From: Desulfuromusa kysingii
GTDB lineage: Bacteria; Desulfobacterota; Desulfuromonadia; Desulfuromonadales; Geopsychrobacteraceae
Assembly (NCBI RefSeq): GCF_900107645.1
Contig: NZ_FNQN01000007.1
Coordinates: 192,898-256,897, forward strand
Direction of reading: 5' to 3'
DNA: 64,000 nucleotides
Position numbers and translations under genes: made by a program. Below, one piece after another: positions 26,734 to 34,980 of the stretch. Numbering within the stretch: the first letter of the stretch is position 1; the number at the start of each line of letters is the position of its first letter. Below the pieces are notes generated by a model. That model had not been told where the DNA came from and did not search any database. It was given only the letters and a program-made list of their open reading frames with translations.

Positions 26734-27837
26734 TTAGCCCTTGGCTGAAAGTTTTTTCCTGACAACGGATAAATTGATCGCAAGAGTTTTATCGGCAGCA
26801 TTCATATTTTCAGCTTTTTCCCAGTATTTCAGGGCCTCTGAATAGTTGCCGCTACAGTATTGATCATATCCGGCGTCATAAAGCTGGTGAAAATCCATCT
26901 TGCCCCCCAAACCGGGCTTAGTGGACTTGAGCAGAAGGTCATCCAGCTTGCCACGGACCTCTTCTTCAACAGACTGGTGTTGCTGCTCAATAATTTTCTC
27001 CTGTTCCCGTTTATCCATGGAAGGCGAAACTTTGTGGCTCCGTTTCAAGATAACCCGACCGTCCAGAACAACAATAGAAACAATCTGAGGATCTTGTTCA
27101 TCTGTTGATTCCGTCTGAATTTGAAACAGCCGCTTGTGAATTTTAATCCCAGACAGCTTCCCCATCGGTTTTTCTTGTTGGACAGCCATAGCTTCTGCCC
27201 CAGCAGAAGAATCAAAGCTCGTGGTATGCAAACCGTGGTAGTCAACTTGTTGGACATTAATGGTAAAATGTCCGCTGTGAAGATCGAAAACTTTTTCGTA
27301 ATCTTCATTTGAATCATCAAGTTGCAATTCACCACCGGCAAAATTAATTTTGGTACCATAACCATCGGCTAAGATATCAACCCAGCCGGTCAGTTTTTTG
27401 AGCTCACAAAACTGAAGAACTTTGGTAAAAGGGAGTTTTTCCAGATTCCCAGAAAAAAGCTGAGAGATATATTTTTGCCTCAACTTTAGAATGGATTGCA
27501 CTTTTGCTTTAATAATTTGTGGATGAAGAGGTTTCTGCAAGTAATCGTCCACACCGCTATTCAAACCTTTAATGACCGTTTTCGGATCAGTAAGTGAAGA
27601 GAGAAAAACAAATGGGGTCTGGCGGTGAGAAAAACGATGTTGATATTCCTGATAGAACTGAAAGCCATCCATCTTTGGCATATTGATGTCAGAAATAATC
27701 AGCTGTGGATCGGTATGGACAACAAATTCAAGAGCTGGGACAGCAGAAATAAAAGTTTTAACTTCATAGCCTTCTGCAACCAGGGTTTCAGCCAACAGAT
27801 CCAGATAAATGGGTTCATCATCAACGGCAACAATCAC
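26734..27837 (-). CDS. Response regulator: REC-PATAN(DUF4388)-TPR
   Basis: 367 residues, last gene of the seven-gene operon. Receiver domain about 1-120: acidic VDDE, phospho-acceptor Asp in IISDINMPKMDG, FLSS, and Lys in DYLQKPL. PATAN/DUF4388 about 127-200: FSGNLEKLPFTKVLQF and a glycine-patterned beta region. After a variable linker come a Gln/Glu-rich helix and a C-terminal TPR-like pair (DAGYDQYCSGNYSEALKYWE). No DNA-binding domain, so output is probably protein interaction. The GTG start at 27837 follows GGAGAAG. PATAN regulators are known from cyanobacterial phototaxis, where they act on pilus motors. Confidence 0.88.
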   Translation of the reverse strand: MIVAVDDEPIYLDLLAETLVAEGYEVKTFISAVPALEFVVHTDPQLIISDINMPKMDGFQFYQEYQHRFSHRQTPFVFLSSLTDPKTVIKGLNSGVDDYLQKPLHPQIIKAKVQSILKLRQKYISQLFSGNLEKLPFTKVLQFCELKKLTGWVDILADGYGTKINFAGGELQLDDSNEDYEKVFDLHSGHFTINVQQVDYHGLHTTSFDSSAGAEAMAVQQEKPMGKLSGIKIHKRLFQIQTESTDEQDPQIVSIVVLDGRVILKRSHKVSPSMDKREQEKIIEQQHQSVEEEVRGKLDDLLLKSTKPGLGGKMDFHQLYDAGYDQYCSGNYSEALKYWEKAENMNAADKTLAINLSVVRKKLSAKG

Positions 27838-27860
27838 TGTTTCTTCTCCAGCTATTACGC

Positions 27861-28424
27861 TTATTTTTTATCCAGAATTGAGACAATCTGATCGATAGAG
27901 ATTTCTATTTCACTGCGCTCATCTACCTCTTGCGGGCATATCACCAACAAAAAATAGGGCAACTCGTGGATCAAGAAACGTCGCAAAATAATCTTTTCTT
28001 CGTAATTGATATCTAACGACAGATATTCAGCTCCATGCTGTCCTAGCAACGATCCGGCACGTTCCAACGCACTCCCCAACACCGAAGTAAAAGCGGAAAC
28101 GGCCTCCATCGATACAGGAGGATTTACCACCGCAAAAGGAAGTCCCGTAGCATCGGTGACAACAGCCCCGCCAAAATGACTCCGCAGGCACATATTCCGG
28201 AGCACCTGCTCAAGTTGGTCACCACGATAGGTTAAGCCAGCAGGATCGATTTCAGCGCTCGGTTTGGGAGTGGTCTTTTGAGCGATCTTCGCCGGAACAT
28301 CAGCGACCGTGATGGCCCTGACTTTACCTGCATCAGTCGCAACAGGCAGGTTCAGAGTCGCAGTCAAGCCTGATGCCAGGGCGATCGCTTCACGGATTTC
28401 AGAAGAGTCCAGAATCAGCGCCAT
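27861..28424 (-). CDS. Divergent Roadblock/LC7-like protein
   Basis: 187 residues. The N-terminal half (about 1-75) is low complexity with a Lys/Pro linker. The C-terminal half has the alpha-beta pattern of Roadblock domains: LEQVLRNMCLRSHFGGAVVT, DATGLPFAVVNPP, then helix SAFTSVLGSALERAGSLLG, and a strand pair ending in a helix. The match is by pattern only. It starts 26 bases inside the end of the ParA-like gene with its own AAGGAG, and 24 bases before the REC-PATAN-TPR gene, so the three are tightly coupled. Confidence 0.6.
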   Translation of the reverse strand: MALILDSSEIREAIALASGLTATLNLPVATDAGKVRAITVADVPAKIAQKTTPKPSAEIDPAGLTYRGDQLEQVLRNMCLRSHFGGAVVTDATGLPFAVVNPPVSMEAVSAFTSVLGSALERAGSLLGQHGAEYLSLDINYEEKIILRRFLIHELPYFLLVICPQEVDERSEIEISIDQIVSILDKK

Positions 28425-29211
28425 CGTCGGCTCCTTTCGACAGGGAACGTAACAACTCTCGTTCTTTATACTCGGTTGCCAATTGATGATAATTATGGGC
28501 GGCTACTTTTCCTGCTGACAACATTCCAACGGGAACAGAGCGCAGACTGGCCAGTTCAAAAACCGGATCAGACACAATATATTCAGAAAAAAACAGCCCC
28601 GCAGGAAAGCCGCTGTGGATTTCCTGAAACATTTCATTCTCGGTCTCATTGTCTGGATGACGCATGGTCAGAACGATGCCTTCCAGAGACAGGTCAGGAT
28701 TGCTGCTCTTCTGCACCCAATCAATCACCCCCAACATTTTCGGCAAGCTCTTCAATGAGAGGCTTTGACACTGAGAAGTCAGGATGACTCCCTGACTGGC
28801 TTCCAGTAAGGCCACCGGGACACTTCCGAAACCGGTCGGGGCATCGATGACAATATAATCAAAGTGTTTGGAAAAACGCTTTAACGCTTTAGCAATAACC
28901 GCTTTTCTGGCCCAATCTTCAAGTTGACGAACGGAATCAGGATCAACGGTCCCAATCCCCATTATCGCCATTTTCTTTTCTTTGGTATAGAAAGCGACCT
29001 CTTTTAGTTGACACCTCCCAGCCAGATAGTCAATCAGCCCCGCCGGAGTTTTTCCCTTGATAGTCGTGGCAATCGTCATCCCTCCCTGAGGGTCGGCGTC
29101 AAGCAACAGGACTCGGTCACCCAAGCAGCTCAGACTATAGGACAGGTTGAGGGCTGTTGTCGTTTTAGCCGTTCCCCCTTTTTGACTTGCAATTGTCACA
29201 ATCTTACCCAT
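28399..29211 (-). CDS. ParA/MinD-type P-loop ATPase
   Basis: 270 residues from the ATG at 29211, preceded by GGAG nine bases upstream (an earlier in-frame ATG overlaps that site). Deviant Walker A KGGTAKTTT (about 10-18) with the signature Lys; DADPQGG (about 38-44); Walker B YIVIDAPTG (about 129-137). Such ATPases position plasmids, chemosensory arrays or polar complexes by dimerising on DNA or membrane. No ParB-like partner or C-terminal amphipathic MinD helix is evident. Partner proteins are presumably in the same operon. Confidence 0.87.
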   Translation of the reverse strand: MGKIVTIASQKGGTAKTTTALNLSYSLSCLGDRVLLLDADPQGGMTIATTIKGKTPAGLIDYLAGRCQLKEVAFYTKEKKMAIMGIGTVDPDSVRQLEDWARKAVIAKALKRFSKHFDYIVIDAPTGFGSVPVALLEASQGVILTSQCQSLSLKSLPKMLGVIDWVQKSSNPDLSLEGIVLTMRHPDNETENEMFQEIHSGFPAGLFFSEYIVSDPVFELASLRSVPVGMLSAGKVAAHNYHQLATEYKERELLRSLSKGADDGADSGLF

Positions 29212-29246
29212 ACAAACATTCTCCAATGTGGTTCACTGGTTTCAAA

Positions 29247-30125
29247 TCAACGGAATTCTTTGACAAAAATTTCTGCATTGACGACGAGATCACCCGGCAT
29301 CATAACCAGCAGATCTTTAAGCGCACAGGGCAACAATTCCGCCAGAGAGGTCAACCCCGCATCCGAAAGAGTTGGGGGGAACACGTCGATCATGGGATTT
29401 TCTCCCGGGAGAGCTGCCAATATATTTTTAGCTTTATCAATCTGTGTCAGGCAGTTAAGAACTTGATGTTGAATACTGATAGCTTGGTCATCGTCAGGCT
29501 CTGCCACGCGGCTAAAGTCAACAATGAAAGATCCTCGGTCAAGAAACAGTAACCTTGTCATCGCCGCTTCTCCAGAAAACCGTCCCTGTCTTGCATCGAC
29601 GAGTATTCCAGAATCAACAACAACCTCACCATGCATCTCCGGCAATTTGATCCGGGCAATTTTTTTACCAATATCCAAAGTTTGCAGTAGCTCAGTTAAG
29701 CTGATATCAGCGAGATTGCCCTTCAAAATATTTTCTGTTTGCAGATAGCGTTCACTACGCCGCAAAGCGGCTTTAATCCGCGCGAAGAGTTCTGCACGCT
29801 CAAAAGGTTTGACAATGAAATCATCGGCACCAAGCTCCAACCCTTTTATCTTCAGGTTAGTCCGATCAAGAGAGGTGAGAAACAGAACCGGGATATCGCG
29901 AAGAGAGTTATCCCGACGCATCGTCTCCAAGAGCTGGAAACCATTCAGTTCCGGCATCTGGATATCCAAAAGGGCCAGATCGGGAGGGGCATTGCGCATC
30001 ATATCCAACCCGGCACGGCCATCAAAAGCTGCCTGAACCCTAAATCCCGCCGATTTGAGATAGATGTTGAGGATCTCATAGGTCGTGGGATCATCATCAA
30101 TAATATTAATACGATAACCCGTCAT
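29247..30125 (-). CDS. Response regulator: REC-PATAN(DUF4388)
   Basis: 292 residues. Receiver about 1-120 with IIDDDP, phospho-acceptor Asp in ALLDIQMPELNG, FLTS and FIVKPF, all functional residues present. PATAN about 135-205: LKGNLADISLTELLQTLDIG and SGEAAMTRLLFLDRGSFIVDF. A helical tail about 210-292. No DNA-binding domain. Its start overlaps the histidine-kinase stop by four bases (ATGA), so kinase and regulator are a coupled pair. Confidence 0.88.
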   Translation of the reverse strand: MTGYRINIIDDDPTTYEILNIYLKSAGFRVQAAFDGRAGLDMMRNAPPDLALLDIQMPELNGFQLLETMRRDNSLRDIPVLFLTSLDRTNLKIKGLELGADDFIVKPFERAELFARIKAALRRSERYLQTENILKGNLADISLTELLQTLDIGKKIARIKLPEMHGEVVVDSGILVDARQGRFSGEAAMTRLLFLDRGSFIVDFSRVAEPDDDQAISIQHQVLNCLTQIDKAKNILAALPGENPMIDVFPPTLSDAGLTSLAELLPCALKDLLVMMPGDLVVNAEIFVKEFR

Positions 30126-31912
30126 GCGTCTGTCCTGTTGATATGCCTGATCACGTCAGTCAAAAGGTTGTAGATTTCGACATCGAGTACCGGCATCTGC
30201 AAGGATTGATAATATTGGCCACTGTCTGCGGAAAGACAAACGTTATTCAAAATCACCTTGAGAGAAGGGGCTCCATCATCTGCCGAAGTTGATTGCGGAT
30301 TACTATCAAGAAAAAAGACCAACTCTGGCTGTTCATTATCGAGAATCCGTTGCATCTCCTGTGGCGTCTTACAGACGTAACAACAGACATCACGATTTTT
30401 CAGAGCCGTTTCTAAATACGGGCAAATCTGATCTCTGGAATCAACCACCAAGGCAGCCAGATCGGCGCTTGAGGTGATCTGGCCACGGCCCTGTATCGTC
30501 ACGGTAAACGTGCAGCCTTTATCCTCTCCATTGCGGACTGCGACCGTACCGTTGTGCATCTCAACATATTTCTGAACAATATTGAGACCCAACCCGGAGC
30601 CATGAGCCCGGATGGACAGGGCCCCCTTCTTCTTAACCTGAGAAAAGCGATCAAATATTCCTGCGATCTCTTCAGCAGGGATTCCCGGCCCCTGATCAGT
30701 CATCTCTATCTGTATCGCATCATCCAGCTTGCGACAGCTCACCCTGATAGATGATCCAGAGGGTGAATAGTTGATCGCGTTGGACAAAATATTATTAAAC
30801 ACCTGTTCCAGCTTCATCCGGTCCGCCCGGATAGGGAGAAACGTTCCTTCCTGCTGATAGTGAATATCAACCTGCTTGTCTGCAGCCGTCAGTCGGTTTA
30901 ATTCAACGGTCGAATATAGCACCGCATCCAGATTTAACCGCTCAGTCTCAAATTGGACCCTGCCCGCTTCTATCCGTTCCATGTCGAGAAGCTGGTTGAT
31001 GAATTCCCCCATCTTCTGGCCGGCACTCACCATCTTGTCCAAATGGGCAGAGATCTGCTCAGTCGTCATGGTATCTAAACTCGCTTTCACCAGATTGACC
31101 CTGCTGATGATGGCATTGATCGGCGCCTTCAGGTCATGAGAGGTGATCGCGGTCAATTCACTTTTTAACGCATTCAAATCTTTCAATTCGTTATTATAAT
31201 TTTTAAGCTGCTGCTCCAACCGCTTTTGTTGGGAAATGTTAAATGCGCTGGCAATATAGCCCTGTAATGTTCCATTGGCGTGGCGCACAGCGGAGATTGA
31301 GAGCATGACGGTGACTTCGCCGCCGTCACTCGCTCGATTAACCACCTCGCCGGACCAGTGCCCCACCTGCGGATCTGCAATCTGCTGCCACATGCTCTCA
31401 TAGAGTTGCGGGAAATGACGTCCCGACTTAAGGATACGTGGATTCTCTCCGAGAACATCTTTGAGCTCATAACCGTACAAGGTAAGAAACGACGGATTCA
31501 CTTCAAGAATCTGCCCCTCGGAATCGGTCATAGCAATCGCAATGGGCGTACTCCGAAAATAGCGATAAAAAGTCGCTAACTTTTCAATAAACTGCAGAGA
31601 TTCTGACAGATCACAATAAATCAGTTCGTAGTCCTGATCATTCCGCACGACTATAATCTCGCAGTGAGATTCTGCAAGCGTTGTTAATGTCAACGAAGCG
31701 ACGTCATTGTTCTTCAGGTTCTCAACTGTTCGCCGTAACTTATCTTGATCTTCCTGACACAGGAGATCGCAAATATTACCCTGCCCCTCAATAGAGACAC
31801 GCCCTGAACCATCATTGACTTCCCCTCGCATTTGCAAGTCATGATCAATGAGAATCCGGCGGTATTTTTTCAGTTCTAAAAGCGCTCCCCCCAGATCGTG
31901 CTGATGAATCAT
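30122..31912 (-). CDS. PAS-domain histidine kinase with pseudo-receiver tail
   Basis: 596 residues from the ATG at 31912 (GGGGGAG five bases upstream). No membrane segments. About 1-110 unknown; PAS domain about 115-240 (ILEVNPSFLTLYGYELKDVLG); HisKA with phospho-acceptor His in SHDLKAPINAI (about 257); ATPase with NNILSNAINYSP, DQGPGIP, FDRFSQ and GSGLGL. The last 110 residues (ALVVDSRDQICPYLETALKN, PELVFFLDSNP) look like a receiver fold lacking the usual acidic pair, so a pseudo-receiver. Soluble, so the input is presumably cytoplasmic, possibly the ODP protein encoded upstream. Confidence 0.87.
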   Translation of the reverse strand: MIHQHDLGGALLELKKYRRILIDHDLQMRGEVNDGSGRVSIEGQGNICDLLCQEDQDKLRRTVENLKNNDVASLTLTTLAESHCEIIVVRNDQDYELIYCDLSESLQFIEKLATFYRYFRSTPIAIAMTDSEGQILEVNPSFLTLYGYELKDVLGENPRILKSGRHFPQLYESMWQQIADPQVGHWSGEVVNRASDGGEVTVMLSISAVRHANGTLQGYIASAFNISQQKRLEQQLKNYNNELKDLNALKSELTAITSHDLKAPINAIISRVNLVKASLDTMTTEQISAHLDKMVSAGQKMGEFINQLLDMERIEAGRVQFETERLNLDAVLYSTVELNRLTAADKQVDIHYQQEGTFLPIRADRMKLEQVFNNILSNAINYSPSGSSIRVSCRKLDDAIQIEMTDQGPGIPAEEIAGIFDRFSQVKKKGALSIRAHGSGLGLNIVQKYVEMHNGTVAVRNGEDKGCTFTVTIQGRGQITSSADLAALVVDSRDQICPYLETALKNRDVCCYVCKTPQEMQRILDNEQPELVFFLDSNPQSTSADDGAPSLKVILNNVCLSADSGQYYQSLQMPVLDVEIYNLLTDVIRHINRTDA

Positions 31913-31948
31913 CCCGACTCCCCCATAAAACGATTGACCACACAAATA

Positions 31949-32698
31949 TCAGGCTGGAATGGCATATTTATCCGGGAGAAAATCAGTTCCACAGGACAGT
32001 CCATCGATCCAATCAATAAATCGCTGACTGAGTTCTTTATTGGGAAACATTGCCCCATGTTGAGGAGCTATAATCTCAATATCGAGTTGTCTGACGGTGT
32101 TTACCCAGGTTTTTAGCGCCTTTGAATTTGCCATATAACGCTTGTGAAATCCCTCCATATAGGGGACGTGGGCTGCAAAATCTTCCACAAAGGAATAAGG
32201 CATATCCAGAGATGCGCCAAGGTCACCGGTATAGAGAATCTTTGCGACAGGATCATAGAGTTGAAAATTCCCCGGCGAATGTAAGAAATGGGCAGGAATA
32301 ACCTTCAACGGGACGTCACCAACAGTGATAATCATCCCCTCATCGGGAATGGGTTTAATCCGCTCAACGACCAGTTCATCAACACCAAAATGGGGGATAA
32401 AGCGCATCCATAGCTCAGACAGATAAGCATCGGCATTGGTGACCATCAACCAACCGTTGGTCGAAGCAATAATGTCAGGATCCTGGTGGGAGAAAAAGAT
32501 GTGCTTCAATGCACTAATTTCCATCTCCGATGACAGCATCGAGAACAGCTTGGTATAAACCTTGTGCCCTCCGGGATCAAGAACCATCCCGATGCCATTA
32601 CTAACGATCACATGCTGATTAGCCTGTACCATGTGACCGCTGCTTAAATTATCAACAAAAACATTCTTATGCTGTGCTGTTTCAAATAACGTTAGCAT
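31949..32698 (-). CDS. Oxygen-binding di-iron (ODP-like) metallo-beta-lactamase-fold protein
   Basis: 249 residues of the flavodiiron/ODP type without a flavodoxin domain. Likely metal ligands: FFSHQDPDI (about 69-77; H-x-x-D-D pattern), HFLHSPGNFQLYD (about 146), YTGDLGA (about 163), and PQHGA (about 223). In flavodiiron proteins the first motif is HxExDH; here Gln and Pro replace the Glu and spacing residues, as in ODP proteins used for oxygen sensing in spirochaete chemotaxis. The start follows GGGAG. Lies between the Roadblock and kinase genes. Confidence 0.78.
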   Translation of the reverse strand: MLTLFETAQHKNVFVDNLSSGHMVQANQHVIVSNGIGMVLDPGGHKVYTKLFSMLSSEMEISALKHIFFSHQDPDIIASTNGWLMVTNADAYLSELWMRFIPHFGVDELVVERIKPIPDEGMIITVGDVPLKVIPAHFLHSPGNFQLYDPVAKILYTGDLGASLDMPYSFVEDFAAHVPYMEGFHKRYMANSKALKTWVNTVRQLDIEIIAPQHGAMFPNKELSQRFIDWIDGLSCGTDFLPDKYAIPA

Positions 32699-32719
32699 GC
32701 TCGCTCCCTATTCAACCGG

Positions 32720-33088
32720 TCAGACAAGACAATTTTTGATTTCAGAAGCGGCCTTATTCAGGTCGAAAAAAATCAATCCAAGCTTGGCGTTCTGTCGGGC
32801 CATAGCGATCAAGACTGCATGCGGGCCGGCATATTGGCTTAAAAAGTACCCCTCTTGTCCCTTGACATAGAGCTGATCCAAATCTCCCCGCTTCAACTCT
32901 GCGGCTATCCGCTCCCCCATAGACAATAAGGCAGCACTCATGGCTGCAATTCTTTCTTCCTCAAGACCTTGCGGCAGAGAACTGGCAATGATCAAACCAT
33001 CCACTGAAACAACAGCGCTGGCTTCGATATCGCTGGAACTCGCTTGCAGATCTGCAAGAGATTTATTCATCTGCTCAATTCTGGACAC
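32720..33088 (-). CDS. Roadblock/LC7-domain protein (MglB-like)
   Basis: 122 residues forming one Roadblock domain: DIEASAVVSVDGLIIASSLP, AAMSAALLSMGERIAAEL, then YVKGQEGYFLSQY and AVLIAMARQNAKLGLIFFDL. Roadblock proteins dimerise and often act as GAPs for Ras-like MglA GTPases; no MglA gene is visible in the window. The GTG start at 33088 follows GGAG eight bases upstream. First gene of the seven-gene operon. Confidence 0.9.
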   Translation of the reverse strand: MSRIEQMNKSLADLQASSSDIEASAVVSVDGLIIASSLPQGLEEERIAAMSAALLSMGERIAAELKRGDLDQLYVKGQEGYFLSQYAGPHAVLIAMARQNAKLGLIFFDLNKAASEIKNCLV

Positions 33089-33361
33089 GATTTATCTCCT
33101 GTAGATATTTTCCACATCAATGTTTTTGTAAAACGTTGCAACATTAAACAATGTCTATGTAAATTTCAACTTTTAAACCATATCTAATAAAAAAAACTCA
33201 ACCTTACCTTATGAAATATGCGACATTGACATAGAAGAACAACTTAATGCGTAGCAAATAATGGGATCAAGCTCATAGCACCATTGACATTAGCGCACCC
33301 TAAACATAATATTCTAAAATAATTTGCTTTGTTACCCATTCAATGAAAAGGATCAGATACG
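33089..33361. promoter_or_regulatory. Divergent AT-rich intergenic region serving the signalling operon
   Basis: 273 bases of very AT-rich DNA between the signalling operon (minus) and the YbjQ genes (plus). It contains GTTTTTGTAAAAC, an imperfect palindrome at about 33119-33131, roughly 35 bases upstream of the first start. I cannot assign firm -35/-10 elements. Confidence 0.35.
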
Positions 33362-33676
33362 ATGATTATGACCAACGTCAATACCGTTCCCGGCAAGAAA
33401 ATTGTCGAACATTTCGGCATTGTGCAGGGCAGTACCGTCCGCGCAAAACATTTTGGCCGGGACTTTATGGCTGGCTTAAAAAATCTGGTTGGCGGTGAAC
33501 TCAAGGGCTACACTGAACTCCTTCAGGATTCGCGTCAAGAAGCGATGAAACGGATGGAAGAACAAGCCCGGCAAATGGGGGCGAATGCGGTTGTCAACAT
33601 TCGCTTTGCCACCTCTTCTGTTGCTCAGGGAGCAGCAGAATTATTTGCCTATGGAACTGCTGTCAGAGTTGAATAG
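33362..33676 (+). CDS. YbjQ/UPF0145-family protein
   Basis: 104 residues: VQGSTVRAKHFGRDFMAGLK, GGELKGYTELL, AMKRMEEQARQMGANAVVNI and ELFAYGTAV, the full YbjQ (UPF0145) pattern. The fold is a small oligomeric barrel once proposed to bind heavy metal; function unknown. An in-frame ATG six bases on is an alternative start. First of a three-gene plus-strand cluster. Confidence 0.87.
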   Translation: MIMTNVNTVPGKKIVEHFGIVQGSTVRAKHFGRDFMAGLKNLVGGELKGYTELLQDSRQEAMKRMEEQARQMGANAVVNIRFATSSVAQGAAELFAYGTAVRVE

Positions 33677-33685
33677 AGGTCAATA

Positions 33686-34159
33686 ATGGAAATTCTGCTA
33701 CAGAACTTTGATCTGCTCATCTTTCTCATCCTGATAGTCTTGGGGTATTCTGCTGGGACGTGGGCAGAAAAACGACATTATCGCTCAATCAATAAACGGG
33801 AAAAAGAGTTGATCAAGCTTGCAGTTGTCACCGCTGAAGGGAACTTCCCTCCCGGACGTGTTGCTGACTCGACGCTGGTCTCTGGAAGTGTCGTCGTTTC
33901 GATTGATTATTTTAAGCGACTGTTGGCCATTCTGCGCAACATTTTCGGCGGTCGGGTCAAATCCTACGAATCTCTAGTTGATCGTGCCCGCAGAGAAGCC
34001 ATTCTGAGGATGAAAGAGAGCGCAAAAAAACAGGGGGCCAGCATGATCATCAATATGCGCCTGGAAACTGCGACCATCGGTAGAAGTGCCAATAAAAAGA
34101 AAAGTGTCGGCAGCGTTGAAGCGATTGCCTATGGAACTGCTATCGTCATGAACAAATAA
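33686..34159 (+). CDS. Membrane-anchored YbjQ-like protein
   Basis: 157 residues: an N-terminal transmembrane helix (about 9-27) followed by a second YbjQ-like domain (VSGSVVVSIDYFKRLLAILR, GGRVKSYESLVDRARREAIL, GASMIINMRLET, EAIAYGTAIV). It is paralogous to the preceding gene, nine bases away, but tethered to the membrane. It overlaps the protease start by one base (TAATG). Confidence 0.8.
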   Translation: MEILLQNFDLLIFLILIVLGYSAGTWAEKRHYRSINKREKELIKLAVVTAEGNFPPGRVADSTLVSGSVVVSIDYFKRLLAILRNIFGGRVKSYESLVDRARREAILRMKESAKKQGASMIINMRLETATIGRSANKKKSVGSVEAIAYGTAIVMNK

Positions 34160-34977
34160 TGAAATTCACTCCGATACAACTGGAAGACAATATCAATGTC
34201 TCCAAATCTCACCCACTGAGTGAGCTTCTCTGGCTGGTTGGTGGATTGATTTTACTGGTCGGCTTGACCTTTATCGTCCTTGGGGTCACTGCCGATTGGG
34301 CCGTTTCAAAAACGCCGGTAAAAATTGAAACATGGATGGGAAAGCTGGCGCTTAATCAGTTCCCTGCCACAGAAAGTGCAGCGCTGCAACAGCGCCTACA
34401 GCCCCTTCTTGACCAGTTACCACTGGACTCTCCCTTACGCCAATACCGATTCAGGATATTTCTGTCTGAGACGCCGGAAGTGAATGCCATCGCGCTGCCG
34501 GGAGGAAACATTGTGGTGTTTTCCGGATTATTACAACAGGTCAAATCGGAGAATGAGCTGGCGATGGTGCTGGCTCATGAGTTGGGCCATTTCGCCCATC
34601 GCGATCACATGCGCAGCCTTGGACGCGGTTTAGGACTTGCCGTCGCGACCGCCTTGCTCTTCGGTGAAAACAACGCTGCCAGTGAACTGGCCTCGAAAGC
34701 GCTGCTCTCCTTTCAGGTCAGATATTCTCAGGCTCAGGAATCGGCGGCCGATCAATTCGGTCTGGATCTGCTCACCAAACGTTACGGCCATGCCGGAGGA
34801 GCAACGGATTTCTTTTCCCGCCTGGCAAAAGATGCTGGCAACAAGCTGCCCTACATCCTTGCGTCACACCCCCATCCGCAGGACAGGATAGAGGCGTTGC
34901 AGCGACACATCAAAAATCAACACTATCATCTTAAAAAGACCCTCCCCCTCGAGGAAGATTTAGCAGAACCCCAATAA
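34159..34977 (+). CDS. M48-family membrane metalloprotease
   Basis: 272 residues: a transmembrane helix (about 22-46), then the zinc-peptidase motif HELGHFAHRDH (about 139-149) with the downstream Glu in ESAADQFGLDL (about 194). The order EVNAIALPGGNIVVFSGLL before HExxH is typical of M48 (HtpX/BepA-like). It probably degrades or processes envelope proteins. Coupled to two YbjQ-like genes; this trio may work together on the membrane. Convergent with the FnIII gene. Confidence 0.87.
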   Translation: MKFTPIQLEDNINVSKSHPLSELLWLVGGLILLVGLTFIVLGVTADWAVSKTPVKIETWMGKLALNQFPATESAALQQRLQPLLDQLPLDSPLRQYRFRIFLSETPEVNAIALPGGNIVVFSGLLQQVKSENELAMVLAHELGHFAHRDHMRSLGRGLGLAVATALLFGENNAASELASKALLSFQVRYSQAQESAADQFGLDLLTKRYGHAGGATDFFSRLAKDAGNKLPYILASHPHPQDRIEALQRHIKNQHYHLKKTLPLEEDLAEPQ

Positions 34978-34980
34978 GAT

